Numbered from the stretch's first letter, positions 18,305 through 28,095 are shown. The stretch: DNA of 38,718 nucleotides from an uncultured Sphingomonadales bacterium (GCA_903858875.1 CAIOKP010000213.1:1-38718); one strand, 5' to 3'. A program made the numbers and translations. The notes: a model not told the origin generated them from the sequence alone.

Positions 18305-19822
18305 TCAGGCCACCGCCGCGTCGAGTTGCGCCTGTGGCACCCACCAGCCATGCACTTGCGGGCGCAGGCGGGTCGGGATGGCAACCTTGGCGACCGGCCC
18401 TGCGGCCAGATCGCCCGCGTTCAGCACCCATGCGGCGTGTTCATAGGTATTGTCGCCGGTCTGATGATCGACAATCGCCACGATCCAGCCGAGGTGGCCC
18501 GGCGTTGCCGATGGCACATGCACCGGCTCGTTAAACGACCAGCCAACCGGCAGCGGCAGCGCATCGACGACATGCCCGGCCTGCGGGCGACCATGCACAA
18601 AGTCCAGCCGCAGCAGGCAATTGAACATCGCATAGACCGGCCCGCCCATCAGCGGCGGCCCCTTCATCTGCGGGTCCATCGACAGCATCCAGCCATAGGG
18701 ATTGGGCCGCCCCTGCATCGCCGCCGGGATCAGCGGGAAATCGCCCGGCGGGCCGATGATCGTCTCGGTCACCTCGTCGCTCTCGCCCTTGAAATCGACG
18801 GTCCAGCGGGTCAGCGCGCCTTGCACTTCGTGTGGCGCCATGTGGATGCCCGACGCTTCGCGGATGAATGGAAAGGCGTTCACATTCGACAGGCATTGGT
18901 CGAAATGAATGCGGCCATCGGCATCCTCGAACGCGTTCATCATGTGATAGCACGAGACACCCTTTGGCCCCCGGAACCAGCGCATTTCGGACACATCGCC
19001 ATAGCGCGGCATCACGCCCAGCCAGCTGTCGAGCGCCATGTCATGCACCCAGTGATCGCCACCGCTACGCAGCCGCTCGATATCGGCGGTGGTCGGATAG
19101 ATCGGGAACAGGGCGTAATGTTCGGTGATCGTGAAGTCGTGCATCATCGCGCAATAGGGCGCGTCAAACCATTGTTCGCGCACCAGTTTGCCGGTGGGGT
19201 CGACCACCGCATAGGCGATTTTGGTGCTGGCGAGGCCGTCGGCCTCATAGCCGTAAAGAAACAATTCGCCGGTTTGGGCGTCAATGCGGACATGTGCCGT
19301 CATCGTTTCGGATTTCAGCGCGCCGTCGAAATCATAGCTGCCGAGCGTGTCGAGCGTGATCGGATCAACGCGATAGGGGCGGCCATCTTCCTTGGCCATC
19401 AACAGGCGGCCGGCGTGCCAGACCGGGGTTGTATTGGCGACGGTGCGATCGACGCCCGCCATGTCGGCATCATCGGTAAAGGCGTTGCGATACCGGCCAA
19501 AGCGCGCGCGCCCCGCTTCGTTTTCCGCCAGCCAGCGCGCGGTGCGGACATAGCGCATGGTGAAATCGGCGGTGCCATCGGCGTTGAACGACAGGCGGCT
19601 GACCATGCCGTCGCCCGACAGCACATTGTCGTCGGCGAATTTGGGCGGGAAATGCGGATCGGGAATCGCGCGGTAAAAGCTGCCGCGCACTTCGGCTGGC
19701 AAAGTGCCTTCGACGGGCAGGGCGCTCAGCGCGACTTCCTGACCGACCGGCTGATTTAGCCCGATAAAATGCGGCGTCTGCGGAAAAGTCGCGTCACTGT
19801 TCGAGGCTGTCATGGCCATCAT
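18305..19822 (-). CDS. Carotenoid-cleavage-oxygenase family dioxygenase (possibly lignostilbene-dioxygenase-like)
   Basis: GSFYRAIPDPHFPP...GDGMVSRLSFNADG; Fe-ligand candidates SETMTAH, CAMMHDF, CYHMMNAF, PQVHGWWV. Confidence 0.9.
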   Translation of the reverse strand: MMAMTASNSDATFPQTPHFIGLNQPVGQEVALSALPVEGTLPAEVRGSFYRAIPDPHFPPKFADDNVLSGDGMVSRLSFNADGTADFTMRYVRTARWLAENEAGRARFGRYRNAFTDDADMAGVDRTVANTTPVWHAGRLLMAKEDGRPYRVDPITLDTLGSYDFDGALKSETMTAHVRIDAQTGELFLYGYEADGLASTKIAYAVVDPTGKLVREQWFDAPYCAMMHDFTITEHYALFPIYPTTADIERLRSGGDHWVHDMALDSWLGVMPRYGDVSEMRWFRGPKGVSCYHMMNAFEDADGRIHFDQCLSNVNAFPFIREASGIHMAPHEVQGALTRWTVDFKGESDEVTETIIGPPGDFPLIPAAMQGRPNPYGWMLSMDPQMKGPPLMGGPVYAMFNCLLRLDFVHGRPQAGHVVDALPLPVGWSFNEPVHVPSATPGHLGWIVAIVDHQTGDNTYEHAAWVLNAGDLAAGPVAKVAIPTRLRPQVHGWWVPQAQLDAAVA

Positions 19823-19851
19823 CCCTACCCATGTTTCTGTTTTGTGTAAAA

Positions 19852-19865
19852 GTAACGATTGTTAT
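19852..19865. promoter_or_regulatory. Candidate operator GTAACGATTGTTAT in divergent dioxygenase/DLH promoter region
   Basis: 12/14 match to the palindrome at 4489-4502, at an equivalent distance upstream of the start codon. Confidence 0.5.
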
Positions 19866-20058
19866 GATCTTACCCGCTTTGCCACCGCTTTCAAGCCCCC
19901 AGCCGGCGCGGGCGCAGATTTTCATTTGCTGCGCAGCGATGCCCCTGTGTCGCGGATAAAATGTGTCGCGGTTGTGTTCCGGGGCCATCTGCGTCAGTTT
20001 GCGCGCGGATGGCGCGCTGCGGCCATACCGCGTGGCGACACGAAGGAGGACGAGCAAG

Positions 20059-20934
20059 ATGTGCGATGATTTCACCCTGACCGACGATGACGCCAAGGCG
20101 GCAGCGCGTGGGCTGTCCCGCCGCGATTTTTCCGCGATGACGGCGATCACCGCCGCCACCGCGATGGCCAGCGCCAATGCGGCGATTGCCGCGGGGCCGG
20201 CGCTGGTCGAGCGTGACGTGACGGTCACGACGCCCGATGGCGCCTGCGATGCGGTGCTGTTCCACCCGGCCAAGGGGCGGCACCCTGGCGTGATCATGTG
20301 GCCCGACATTGCCGGCCTTCGCCCCGCGTATCGGGTGATGGCGCGGCGCTTGGCGGCGGATGGCTATGCGGTGTTGCTGGTCAACCATTACTATCGCAAC
20401 GCCCATGCGCCGATCATGGCCACGATGGCCGAATGGCGCACGCCCGAGGGGCAGGAAAAGCTCAAACCGATGATCGCGGCGATCACGCCTGCGGGCATTG
20501 CGCGCGATGCCAAGGCGTTCGTGGCGTTTCTCGACAAGCAGCCCGCCGTCGATACCAAGCGCGGTATTGGCAGCTGCGGCTATTGCATGACGGGCCCGTA
20601 TACTGTGCGCACCGCGGCGGCGGTGCCGGGGCGGGTTACCGCTGCGGCCTCGTTCCATGGCGCCGGATTGGTGGGGGAAGAGGCCGATAGCCCCAACCGA
20701 TTGATCGCGGCGACGCGGGCCAGCTTCCTGTTTGCCATTGCCCAGAACGACGACGTTCGCGCGCCTGGCGACAAGGACGCGTTGCGTGCCGCCGCCAGCG
20801 CGGCGCATCGCCCCGCCGAGGTCGAGGTGTATCACGCCGACCACGGTTGGTGCACGCTGGACGCGCCGTCGTATAACAAGGGGGAGGCGGAACGGGCCTG
20901 GGCGCGGATGTTGGTGTTGTTCGGGAAATTGTAA
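20059..20934 (+). CDS. Dienelactone hydrolase family protein with Tat signal
   Basis: LSRRDFSAMTAITAATAMASANAAIAAG; GSCGYCMTG nucleophile elbow; VYHADHGWC His. Confidence 0.88.
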   Translation: MCDDFTLTDDDAKAAARGLSRRDFSAMTAITAATAMASANAAIAAGPALVERDVTVTTPDGACDAVLFHPAKGRHPGVIMWPDIAGLRPAYRVMARRLAADGYAVLLVNHYYRNAHAPIMATMAEWRTPEGQEKLKPMIAAITPAGIARDAKAFVAFLDKQPAVDTKRGIGSCGYCMTGPYTVRTAAAVPGRVTAAASFHGAGLVGEEADSPNRLIAATRASFLFAIAQNDDVRAPGDKDALRAAASAAHRPAEVEVYHADHGWCTLDAPSYNKGEAERAWARMLVLFGKL

Positions 20935-20935
20935 A

Positions 20936-20970
20936 AAGAGAAGGGCAGGGGGCGATTGCTCCCTGCCCTT
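20936..20970 (-). terminator. Hairpin terminator downstream of second TBDR (minus strand)
   Basis: AAGGGCAGGG...CCCTGCCCTT hairpin followed on the minus strand by CTCTTTTT. Confidence 0.6.
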
Positions 20971-21027
20971 GCGATCGTCATCTGATCTGTCCGCCGTGTC
21001 GTAAGATCTTGGGCGGTGGGACCGGGT

Positions 21028-21061
21028 GTGCGAGGGGCCAACCCCCTCGCACCTATCCCTT
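21028..21061. repeat. Dispersed hairpin element copy C (GTGCGAGGGG-ccaac-CCCCTCGCACCTATCCCTT)
   Basis: Perfect 10-bp arms at a convergent junction. Confidence 0.7.
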
Positions 21062-21070
21062 ATCCCGCGA

Positions 21071-23587
21071 TCAGAACTCCTTCTTCAGCGTCACAGCCCA
21101 GGTCCGCGGCAGCGCCGGAGCGCCCGACACGGTGCCGGGGCTGGCGTACTGTTCGTACAGCGAGGTCATGTAGTACTTGTTGAACAAGTTCTGCACTTCG
21201 AGCGCGACCGACAGCGGTGCGGTCTTGGTCTGCTTCCAGCTCAGGCGGGCATTGCCGACGAAATAGCCATCGATCTTGTTCGAGGCGTAATAGGTCGACA
21301 TCGGGCCGGAAACCGCGGCGACGGCGACGTTGTCGACGTTGATGGCTTCGGTATAGACATGGCTCTGGAACGACCCGTCGAAGCGGGCGGTAATCCGGCC
21401 ACCGGCGACGTCTTCGATGTCATATTGCGCGCCTGCGCTCCACTTCCACTTTGGCGTATACGGCGTGACCATGTTGGTGGTCAGGCCGCCCAGCGAAGCG
21501 GCATCGATCGAGAAGCCGGTATATTTGAAATCGAGGTAGGACAGCGCGCCGTCCAGCGTCAGACCGGGCAGCGGGTGCGCGGTCGTTTCGATTTCAAAGC
21601 CCTTCACATGAGCGGCACCGACGTTGGCAGGCATCAGGCATGGGCTGATCGGGCAGGCCGACAGCGTCAGGATGATGTTCTTGTAGTCGTTGTAGAACGC
21701 CGACAGGTTGACGCGCAATTTGCGGTCAAACAGATCGGTCTTCACGCCGACTTCATAGGCGGTCAGCGTTTCGGGGTTGAACGTCTTGATCTGGTTGAAC
21801 GGGCTGGTCGGACCAAAGAAAGGCCGCGGGTTCACACCACCGCCGCGATAGCCGGTCGACGCTTCGGCATAGGCCATAACCGCCGAGTTGAAGCGATAGT
21901 CGGCAGCGATGCGCCAGTCGAACTTGGTCGAACGGAAATGCGCCTCGGAACCGTTCAGGCCTTGCAACAAGCAGTTGGGCGAGTTGCCAATGCCGGTCGG
22001 ACCGGCCGTCGGTGCGCCCAGGAAGAAGGCGCAAACGCCTGGAACCGAACCGTCCGGGTTATGACGGTTGAAGTAGTAATCCTTGCTGTCCCAGCTTTCA
22101 CGACCGCCCGCCGTAATATTGAAGGCGTCGGTGATGTGATAGGTGCCGTTGGCGAACAGGGCCTTGTTATTGGCAGGCGTCGAATCGGGGCCATGCAGGA
22201 AGTCGATACCCGCATAGTTGAGGTCGATCCGGCCCGACAATGTGCCGGTGCGGGTGAAGTAGAAGCCACCCAGCGTGTAGTCCAGCTTGCCGCCAAAGGC
22301 TTTGCCATTGACGCGCAGTTCTTCGCTCCACTGGTTGTTGATCAGCACCTGCGCGAGCTGTTGATCGGCCAGCGGGGTGTTGTCGACGTCATCCGACCAG
22401 TCGGACTTGAAGTGCCGCCATGCGGTGATCGAGGTCAGCTTCAGGTTCGCCGCCAGATCCCAATCGACGTTGGCCGATACGCCATAGCTGTCGAGCCATT
22501 GGTGCGGATTGGTGATGGTGAACGGCTTGGCTGGCGACTGGCTGGTGGCCGGCGTGTTGTCGCTAAAGGTGGCATAGCTGACATAGCGGCGGTCATAGCC
22601 CGACAGCGTGTCGCAGCTGTTGACGCCATTGGGCACGAAGGCGCAGTTGAGCGCCACAGCACCGCCCGACACCGTGTTGGTCTGCCACGGCGTACCGTTG
22701 GCGTTGACCGCGCGGTTATTGCCATACAGCAGCACCGAAGCGCCCGCTTCCGAACGGTCGCGGGTGTAGTCGGCGGCGACATTCACCTCGACATTGCTGG
22801 CCGGCATCCAGCGCGCCGAAACCTTGCCGGCGGCATAGCTCTGGCCACCCAGCGTACCGTTGACAGGGCTGACGCCGTTGACGTTGGCGGGCACGCCCGA
22901 ACCCGGGTGCGTCGCGCCATAGTCGATCAACTGGACATAACCGTCGCGGTTTTTCGACACGCCAGCGACGCGCACGAACAGATTGTCGGTCGCCTTCAGG
23001 TCGACCGAGCCGCGCATGTCGATGCGGTTGTACGAGCCATAGGTGGCCTGGAACGAGCCGCTGTCATCGCCCTTGGGCTTGGCGGAAAACAGCTTGATCG
23101 CGCCGCCGATGGCGTTGCGGCCCGACAGCGTACCTTGCGGCCCGCGCAACACTTCGACGCGGTCGAGGTCCATCAGGTCGAGCAGCGACCCGGTGAGCGA
23201 CGGCATATAAACGTCGTCGACATAGATCGCGACGCCCGGTTCCACAGCGAAGTTAAAGTCGGTCTGGCCGACGCCGCGAATGAATGCGATCATGCCCGAA
23301 CCGTTCTGCTGGCCCTGCGGGGTCAGCGTGACGTTCGGTGCCTGGGCGGCCACATCGGCAACGCTGGTCTGGCCGCGTGCGGACAGCATGGCGGCGTTGA
23401 CCGCCGTGATCGCCAACGGCGTATCCTGCAGCTTTTGGCTGCGGAACTGCGCGGTGACGACGATTTCGGGTGTGCCGGCGTCCTTTTTGACGTTCTCCGG
23501 CGCGGTCTGTGCCATTGCGGGGCTGGCGGCCAAAGCCATCAGCGCCAAGCAGGCTCCAGACAAGAGTTCCCCCCTGAATACAGACAT
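21071..23587 (-). CDS. TonB-dependent outer-membrane receptor, paralog of 4647..7082
   Basis: EIVVTAQFRSQKLQDTPLAITAVNA; DRVEVLRGPQGTLSGRNAIGGAIKLFSAKP; C-terminal ...VTLKKEF. Confidence 0.95.
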   Translation of the reverse strand: MSVFRGELLSGACLALMALAASPAMAQTAPENVKKDAGTPEIVVTAQFRSQKLQDTPLAITAVNAAMLSARGQTSVADVAAQAPNVTLTPQGQQNGSGMIAFIRGVGQTDFNFAVEPGVAIYVDDVYMPSLTGSLLDLMDLDRVEVLRGPQGTLSGRNAIGGAIKLFSAKPKGDDSGSFQATYGSYNRIDMRGSVDLKATDNLFVRVAGVSKNRDGYVQLIDYGATHPGSGVPANVNGVSPVNGTLGGQSYAAGKVSARWMPASNVEVNVAADYTRDRSEAGASVLLYGNNRAVNANGTPWQTNTVSGGAVALNCAFVPNGVNSCDTLSGYDRRYVSYATFSDNTPATSQSPAKPFTITNPHQWLDSYGVSANVDWDLAANLKLTSITAWRHFKSDWSDDVDNTPLADQQLAQVLINNQWSEELRVNGKAFGGKLDYTLGGFYFTRTGTLSGRIDLNYAGIDFLHGPDSTPANNKALFANGTYHITDAFNITAGGRESWDSKDYYFNRHNPDGSVPGVCAFFLGAPTAGPTGIGNSPNCLLQGLNGSEAHFRSTKFDWRIAADYRFNSAVMAYAEASTGYRGGGVNPRPFFGPTSPFNQIKTFNPETLTAYEVGVKTDLFDRKLRVNLSAFYNDYKNIILTLSACPISPCLMPANVGAAHVKGFEIETTAHPLPGLTLDGALSYLDFKYTGFSIDAASLGGLTTNMVTPYTPKWKWSAGAQYDIEDVAGGRITARFDGSFQSHVYTEAINVDNVAVAAVSGPMSTYYASNKIDGYFVGNARLSWKQTKTAPLSVALEVQNLFNKYYMTSLYEQYASPGTVSGAPALPRTWAVTLKKEF

Positions 23588-23765
23588 TTTTTATCCTCTT
23601 CCAAAGCGCGCGGCACTCTGCCGAGCCGCGTCTGTATGTTTGTTATCACGAATACGAAAATTTCGGCAATGTGATCATTAGGCCATGTCATGATTTTTTA
23701 TAAACCGCGACATTCTTGCCGCACTGGACCAAAGTCCTCATATATCCTGATGAAGGAGACCCGCC

Positions 23766-24176
23766 ATGACCGACCCTGCCCATGAAAAATTGACAATGAC
23801 CGAGGCGGAATGGCGCGAACGCCTGACCCCTGCGCAATATCACGTGCTGCGCGAGGCGGGGACCGAACGGGCCTTTACCGGCGCGTATGAGGGCAACAAG
23901 GCGGCGGGCGAATATGTCTGTGCGGGCTGTGGCGCGCCGTTGTTTTCGTCGGAGACCAAATATGATTCGGGGTCCGGCTGGCCGAGTTTTTACGCGCCCG
24001 AAACCGCCGCCGCGGTCGAGGAGCATCGCGATATTGCCCATGGCATGATACGGACAGAAGTCCGCTGTGCGCGGTGTGCGGGGCACCTTGGCCATGTCTT
24101 TCCCGACGGTCCGGCGCCCACAGGCCTGCGGTTTTGCATCAATAGCGCCAGCCTCGATTTTCTGCCCAAGGCTTAG
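23766..24176 (+). CDS. msrB: Peptide-methionine (R)-S-oxide reductase
   Basis: [51 protein letters not shown]. Confidence 0.95.
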   Translation: MTDPAHEKLTMTEAEWRERLTPAQYHVLREAGTERAFTGAYEGNKAAGEYVCAGCGAPLFSSETKYDSGSGWPSFYAPETAAAVEEHRDIAHGMIRTEVRCARCAGHLGHVFPDGPAPTGLRFCINSASLDFLPKA

Positions 24177-24360
24177 GCGCTGTGGGCGCCTATCGCCAGC
24201 GCCGGCTATCCGGCTGTCGTTTTCAGCAATTTGCGGTTAACCATCGGGCCGTTAAGGCCTAGGAGGATCGCGACCCGTGCAAACGGGCGGCGGACGCGGC
24301 GTGTGCGTTGGCGTGGGCGGGGGCAAGGCCCTCGGCGTCGCAAAAGGGGTTTGGTTTTCG

Positions 24361-26475
24361 ATGGCAAGACGGGATGTGCGGCGCCGAGGGTCTGCGGGTG
24401 ACGGTGGCGCGGCGACGGGGTCCTGGTTCGGTCGGGCGGTGAAGCGGCTGGCGATCTGGACCTTTGCGCTCGGGCTGCTGGCGGCGATCTTCATCGGCGC
24501 GGCGGTGTGGTTCGAGGCGCAGGATCTGCCCAATTTCGACGCGATGAAGTCGAGCCAGAACGGCCAGACCATTCTCGTGCGTGCCCGCGACGGCACCGAA
24601 TTGTTCGCGATGGGCCCCAGCTATGGCAAATGGCTATCCTACGAAGACATCCCCGATTCGATGAAATCGGCGATTATCGCGACCGAAGACCGCCGGTTCC
24701 GCGACCATATCGGCATTGATCCGATCGGCGTGCTGCGCTCGTTCTCGGTCCGCGCAAAGACCGGCCATTGGCGGCAGGGCGGATCGACGCTGACGCAGCA
24801 ATTGGCGCGCACGATCTTCCTCAACAACGACCGCACGTGGAAACGCAAAACGCGCGAGGCGTTGATTGCCATGGCGCTCGAATGGCGGTTTTCGAAGAAT
24901 CAGATTCTCGAACTCTATTTGAACAAGGTCTATTTCGGCGGGGGCGCCTATGGCGTGGATGCCGCCTCGCGCAAGTTTTTTGGCCATGATGGGCGGCATA
25001 TGAGCCTGGCCGAGGCGGCGATTGTCGCTGGCCTCGTCAAGGCGCCAAGCCATTATTCACCGACCGCCGATCAAAAGGCCGCCGTCGATCGCGCCAATGT
25101 CGTGTTGGAAGTGATGCAGGATGCCGGCGCCATTACCGCTGACGAGGCCGCGAATGCGGACCTCAAATCAGTCAAAATGACCTCCGAAGGGTCGCAAAGC
25201 GCGGTGCGCTATTTCACCGATTGGGCGTTGCCGCAGCTTGACGTGCTGTTGCCCGAGAGCCGCGATCCGAACAGTCATGAAAACCTAGAGGTGTGGACGA
25301 CGCTCGACCCCAAGATGCAGGGCGCCGCGACGCAGGCGATGCAGGCCAATGCCCCCAAGGGCGCGCAAGGCGCGATGGTCAGCCTCGATCGTGATGGCGC
25401 GGTGCTGGCGATGGTGGGCGGGCTGGATTACGTCTCGTCCAACTATAATCGCGCGACCAATGCCATGCGGCAACCGGGGTCGGCGTGGAAGCTGTTCGTC
25501 TATCTCGCCGCGTTGGAGGCGGGCATCAAGCCGGATGATCCGGTGGTCGATCAACCCGTCACGATCAATGGCTGGAGCCCGCGCAATTCCGGCGGTTCCT
25601 ATGCCGGACAGATCGATGTGCGAACTGCGTTCGCCTATTCGAAAAACACCGTAGCGGCGCAATTGGGCCAGCAAGTGACCTTTGATGCGGTGGCCGCCAT
25701 GGCGCGGCGGTTTGGCATTACCACGCCGATTTCGACCAATCCGTCGATGGTGCTGGGGTCGAATGATGTGCGGGTGATCGAGATGGTGCGCGCCTTTGCC
25801 GCGGTGTCGGCGCGCGGCACTTCGGTCGAACCCTATGGCATTACCAAGGTGCAGACGGTCGATGGCCGCGTGTTGTATCAACATCCCCAGGCGCAGGGCC
25901 AGACGCTGGTCGCGCCCTATGTCGCGGCCGGGATTACCGACCTGTTGCAGACGGCGGTCAACATCGGCACGGGCCGCGCGGCGCAGATCGGTCGGCCCGT
26001 GGCGGGCAAGACCGGCACGACGTCCAGCAACAAGGATGGCTGGTTCCTCGGCTTTTCGTCCGGGATCACCACCGGCGTTTGGATGGGCCGCGATGATGCA
26101 AAGCCGGTGGCCGGCTTGCAGGGCGGTACCGCGCCGGCGCGCGCCTTTGCGCAATATATGAAGGTCGCGGTGACCGGGCGTCCGGCGGAAACCTTCGATA
26201 CCCAGCTGACCTTGCCCGAATGGCAGTTGGAGCCGGATGACATCGGCAACATGGCCGGGCCGAACGCCTATGCGCCGACCGTCGACGAGGCGGGAAATCC
26301 GGTGCCGGCGCGCGATCCCAATGCCGTTGATCCGGCGGATAATGCACCGGGCAATGCCCCGCCAAAGCCGGCGGCCAATCAGGATTTCCTCGATTCGGCC
26401 ACGGGCAACCGGCCTGGCGACAACGGCCCGCAACGGCCCCGCCGCGCGCAGGGGCAGCCGAACGTCGGTATCTGA
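24361..26475 (+). CDS. Penicillin-binding protein 1A family (transglycosylase/transpeptidase)
   Basis: EDRRFRDHIGIDP; RQGGSTLTQQLARTIFL; SAWK, SKN and KTGTT transpeptidase motifs. Alternative start at 24277. Confidence 0.93.
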   Translation: MARRDVRRRGSAGDGGAATGSWFGRAVKRLAIWTFALGLLAAIFIGAAVWFEAQDLPNFDAMKSSQNGQTILVRARDGTELFAMGPSYGKWLSYEDIPDSMKSAIIATEDRRFRDHIGIDPIGVLRSFSVRAKTGHWRQGGSTLTQQLARTIFLNNDRTWKRKTREALIAMALEWRFSKNQILELYLNKVYFGGGAYGVDAASRKFFGHDGRHMSLAEAAIVAGLVKAPSHYSPTADQKAAVDRANVVLEVMQDAGAITADEAANADLKSVKMTSEGSQSAVRYFTDWALPQLDVLLPESRDPNSHENLEVWTTLDPKMQGAATQAMQANAPKGAQGAMVSLDRDGAVLAMVGGLDYVSSNYNRATNAMRQPGSAWKLFVYLAALEAGIKPDDPVVDQPVTINGWSPRNSGGSYAGQIDVRTAFAYSKNTVAAQLGQQVTFDAVAAMARRFGITTPISTNPSMVLGSNDVRVIEMVRAFAAVSARGTSVEPYGITKVQTVDGRVLYQHPQAQGQTLVAPYVAAGITDLLQTAVNIGTGRAAQIGRPVAGKTGTTSSNKDGWFLGFSSGITTGVWMGRDDAKPVAGLQGGTAPARAFAQYMKVAVTGRPAETFDTQLTLPEWQLEPDDIGNMAGPNAYAPTVDEAGNPVPARDPNAVDPADNAPGNAPPKPAANQDFLDSATGNRPGDNGPQRPRRAQGQPNVGI

Positions 26476-26495
26476 GCCCAGCCGATTGGGCACAT

Positions 26496-26534
26496 AAAAA
26501 GGCCCCCGTCACGCTGGGTGTGACGGGGGCCTTT
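26496..26534. terminator. Bidirectional Rho-independent terminator
   Basis: AAAAAGGCCCCCGTCACGCTGGGTGTGACGGGGGCCTTTT. Confidence 0.9.
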
Positions 26535-26562
26535 TCGTGTTTGGCCAGATCGTTTCAGGCGA

Positions 26563-28095
26563 TCAGCGCAGGCGCAGGCCCACGTAAATCGGCGGCTGGC
26601 CGGGGCGTTGCAACTGGACGCCGACGGCGGTCCGGCCGGCCGCTTGCGCGGCGCGGATGCCGACTTCCAATTCGCCGATGTTGGTGATCGGGCGGCCACC
26701 GATCGACAGGATGATGTCGCCGGGCTGGACATCCTTGGCGGCGGCATCCGACGACGGATCGACGCCATTCACCACCACGCCACGCAGGGTTTCGACCATC
26801 CCCAACTGGCGTGCGATTTGCGGGGTCACCGACAGGAGCGACAGGCCCAGCGATTTTTCGGCCAGCCCGGTGCCCTTGGCCTGGTTCGGATCGAACTTCT
26901 GCCCGGCCGTCGGCTTGCGGTTGAGCGTCTGCTCAGCCAGTTCCTCATCGCTCGGGCGTTTGCCAACGGTGACGGTGAGCGACACATGCTGTCCATCGCG
27001 CAACACATCGAGCGGGATTTTGGTACCCGGCGGCGTATTGGCGACGAGGAACGACAGCGTCTGTTCGCGCGTCACATCCTTGCCATTGACCTTGAGCACG
27101 ACATCGCCCGCCTTGACCCCGCCGGCGTCCGCACCCTTGCCGGGTTCGGTGGATTGCACGATCTCGCCGTGATTATGCGGCAGGCCGAGCGCGTCGGCGT
27201 AATCCTCGGTCAACGGCTGGATGCGGACACCCAGATAGCCGCGATCGATCGTTTGCCCCTTCATCAGCCGCTCGACAATCGGCGAGGCGATTTCGGCCGG
27301 GATGGCAAAGCCGATGCCGACGCTGCCGCCAGATGGCGAAAAGATCGCGCGGTTGATGCCGATCACCTGGCCCTGCATGTCGAACATCGGGCCGCCGGAA
27401 TTGCCCTGATTGATCGCGGCGTCGGTTTGCAGATAGCGGTCATACGCGCCGCCCGACCCGATGTTGCGATAGACCGCCGAGACGATCCCTGCCGTCACCG
27501 TGCCGCCCAGCCCGAATGGATTGCCAATGGCGATCACCCAATCGCCGACGCGGGCCTTGGCGCTGTCGCCGAACTTGACGAAAGGCAGCGGCTTGCCAGC
27601 GGTGATTTTCAGCACCGCGAGGTCCGATTGCGCGTCCTTGCCGACCAGATGCGCGGGGTATTCGCCGCCGTCGGGCAGGATGACGGTGATCGATTCGACC
27701 TGGCCTTGCCCATCAGCGGTGATCACGTGGTTATTGGTCACCACATAGCCATCGGCCGACACGATAAAGCCCGAGCCGAGCGATTGCGCCTCCCGCGTTT
27801 GCGGTCCGCCCTGATCGGGCGCGCCGAACATCCCTTCGAGCGGGGTGCCGGCAAACGGGTTGCCCGCGCCGGCCGCCACACGCACCTTTTGCCGGGTGGA
27901 GATGTTGACCACCGCGGGCTGCAACTGGTGAGTCAAATCGGCAAAGCTGGCCGGCGCGCCGGCCCGCGGCACAATCGCCTGCATTTGCTGGGCATCATTT
28001 TGCGCTACTTGCGCGCCGGCGGGCAGGCCGGTGAGGAGCGACAGGGTCGCACCTCCCAAAAGCAGAGCGCTGGTCACTCCATAAGCATATCGCAC
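26563..28095 (-). CDS. degP: Do/HtrA family periplasmic serine endopeptidase
   Basis: Signal peptide; catalytic NNHVITAD, SDLAVLKI, NQGNSGGPMFD; two PDZ regions. Confidence 0.93.
   Translation of the reverse strand: MRYAYGVTSALLLGGATLSLLTGLPAGAQVAQNDAQQMQAIVPRAGAPASFADLTHQLQPAVVNISTRQKVRVAAGAGNPFAGTPLEGMFGAPDQGGPQTREAQSLGSGFIVSADGYVVTNNHVITADGQGQVESITVILPDGGEYPAHLVGKDAQSDLAVLKITAGKPLPFVKFGDSAKARVGDWVIAIGNPFGLGGTVTAGIVSAVYRNIGSGGAYDRYLQTDAAINQGNSGGPMFDMQGQVIGINRAIFSPSGGSVGIGFAIPAEIASPIVERLMKGQTIDRGYLGVRIQPLTEDYADALGLPHNHGEIVQSTEPGKGADAGGVKAGDVVLKVNGKDVTREQTLSFLVANTPPGTKIPLDVLRDGQHVSLTVTVGKRPSDEELAEQTLNRKPTAGQKFDPNQAKGTGLAEKSLGLSLLSVTPQIARQLGMVETLRGVVVNGVDPSSDAAAKDVQPGDIILSIGGRPITNIGELEVGIRAAQAAGRTAVGVQLQRPGQPPIYVGLRLR

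Noticed and set aside
21026-23674. 882-aa plus-strand ORF spanning the second TBDR
   Set aside because: Same codon-register antisense artefact; TBDR signatures are on the minus strand.
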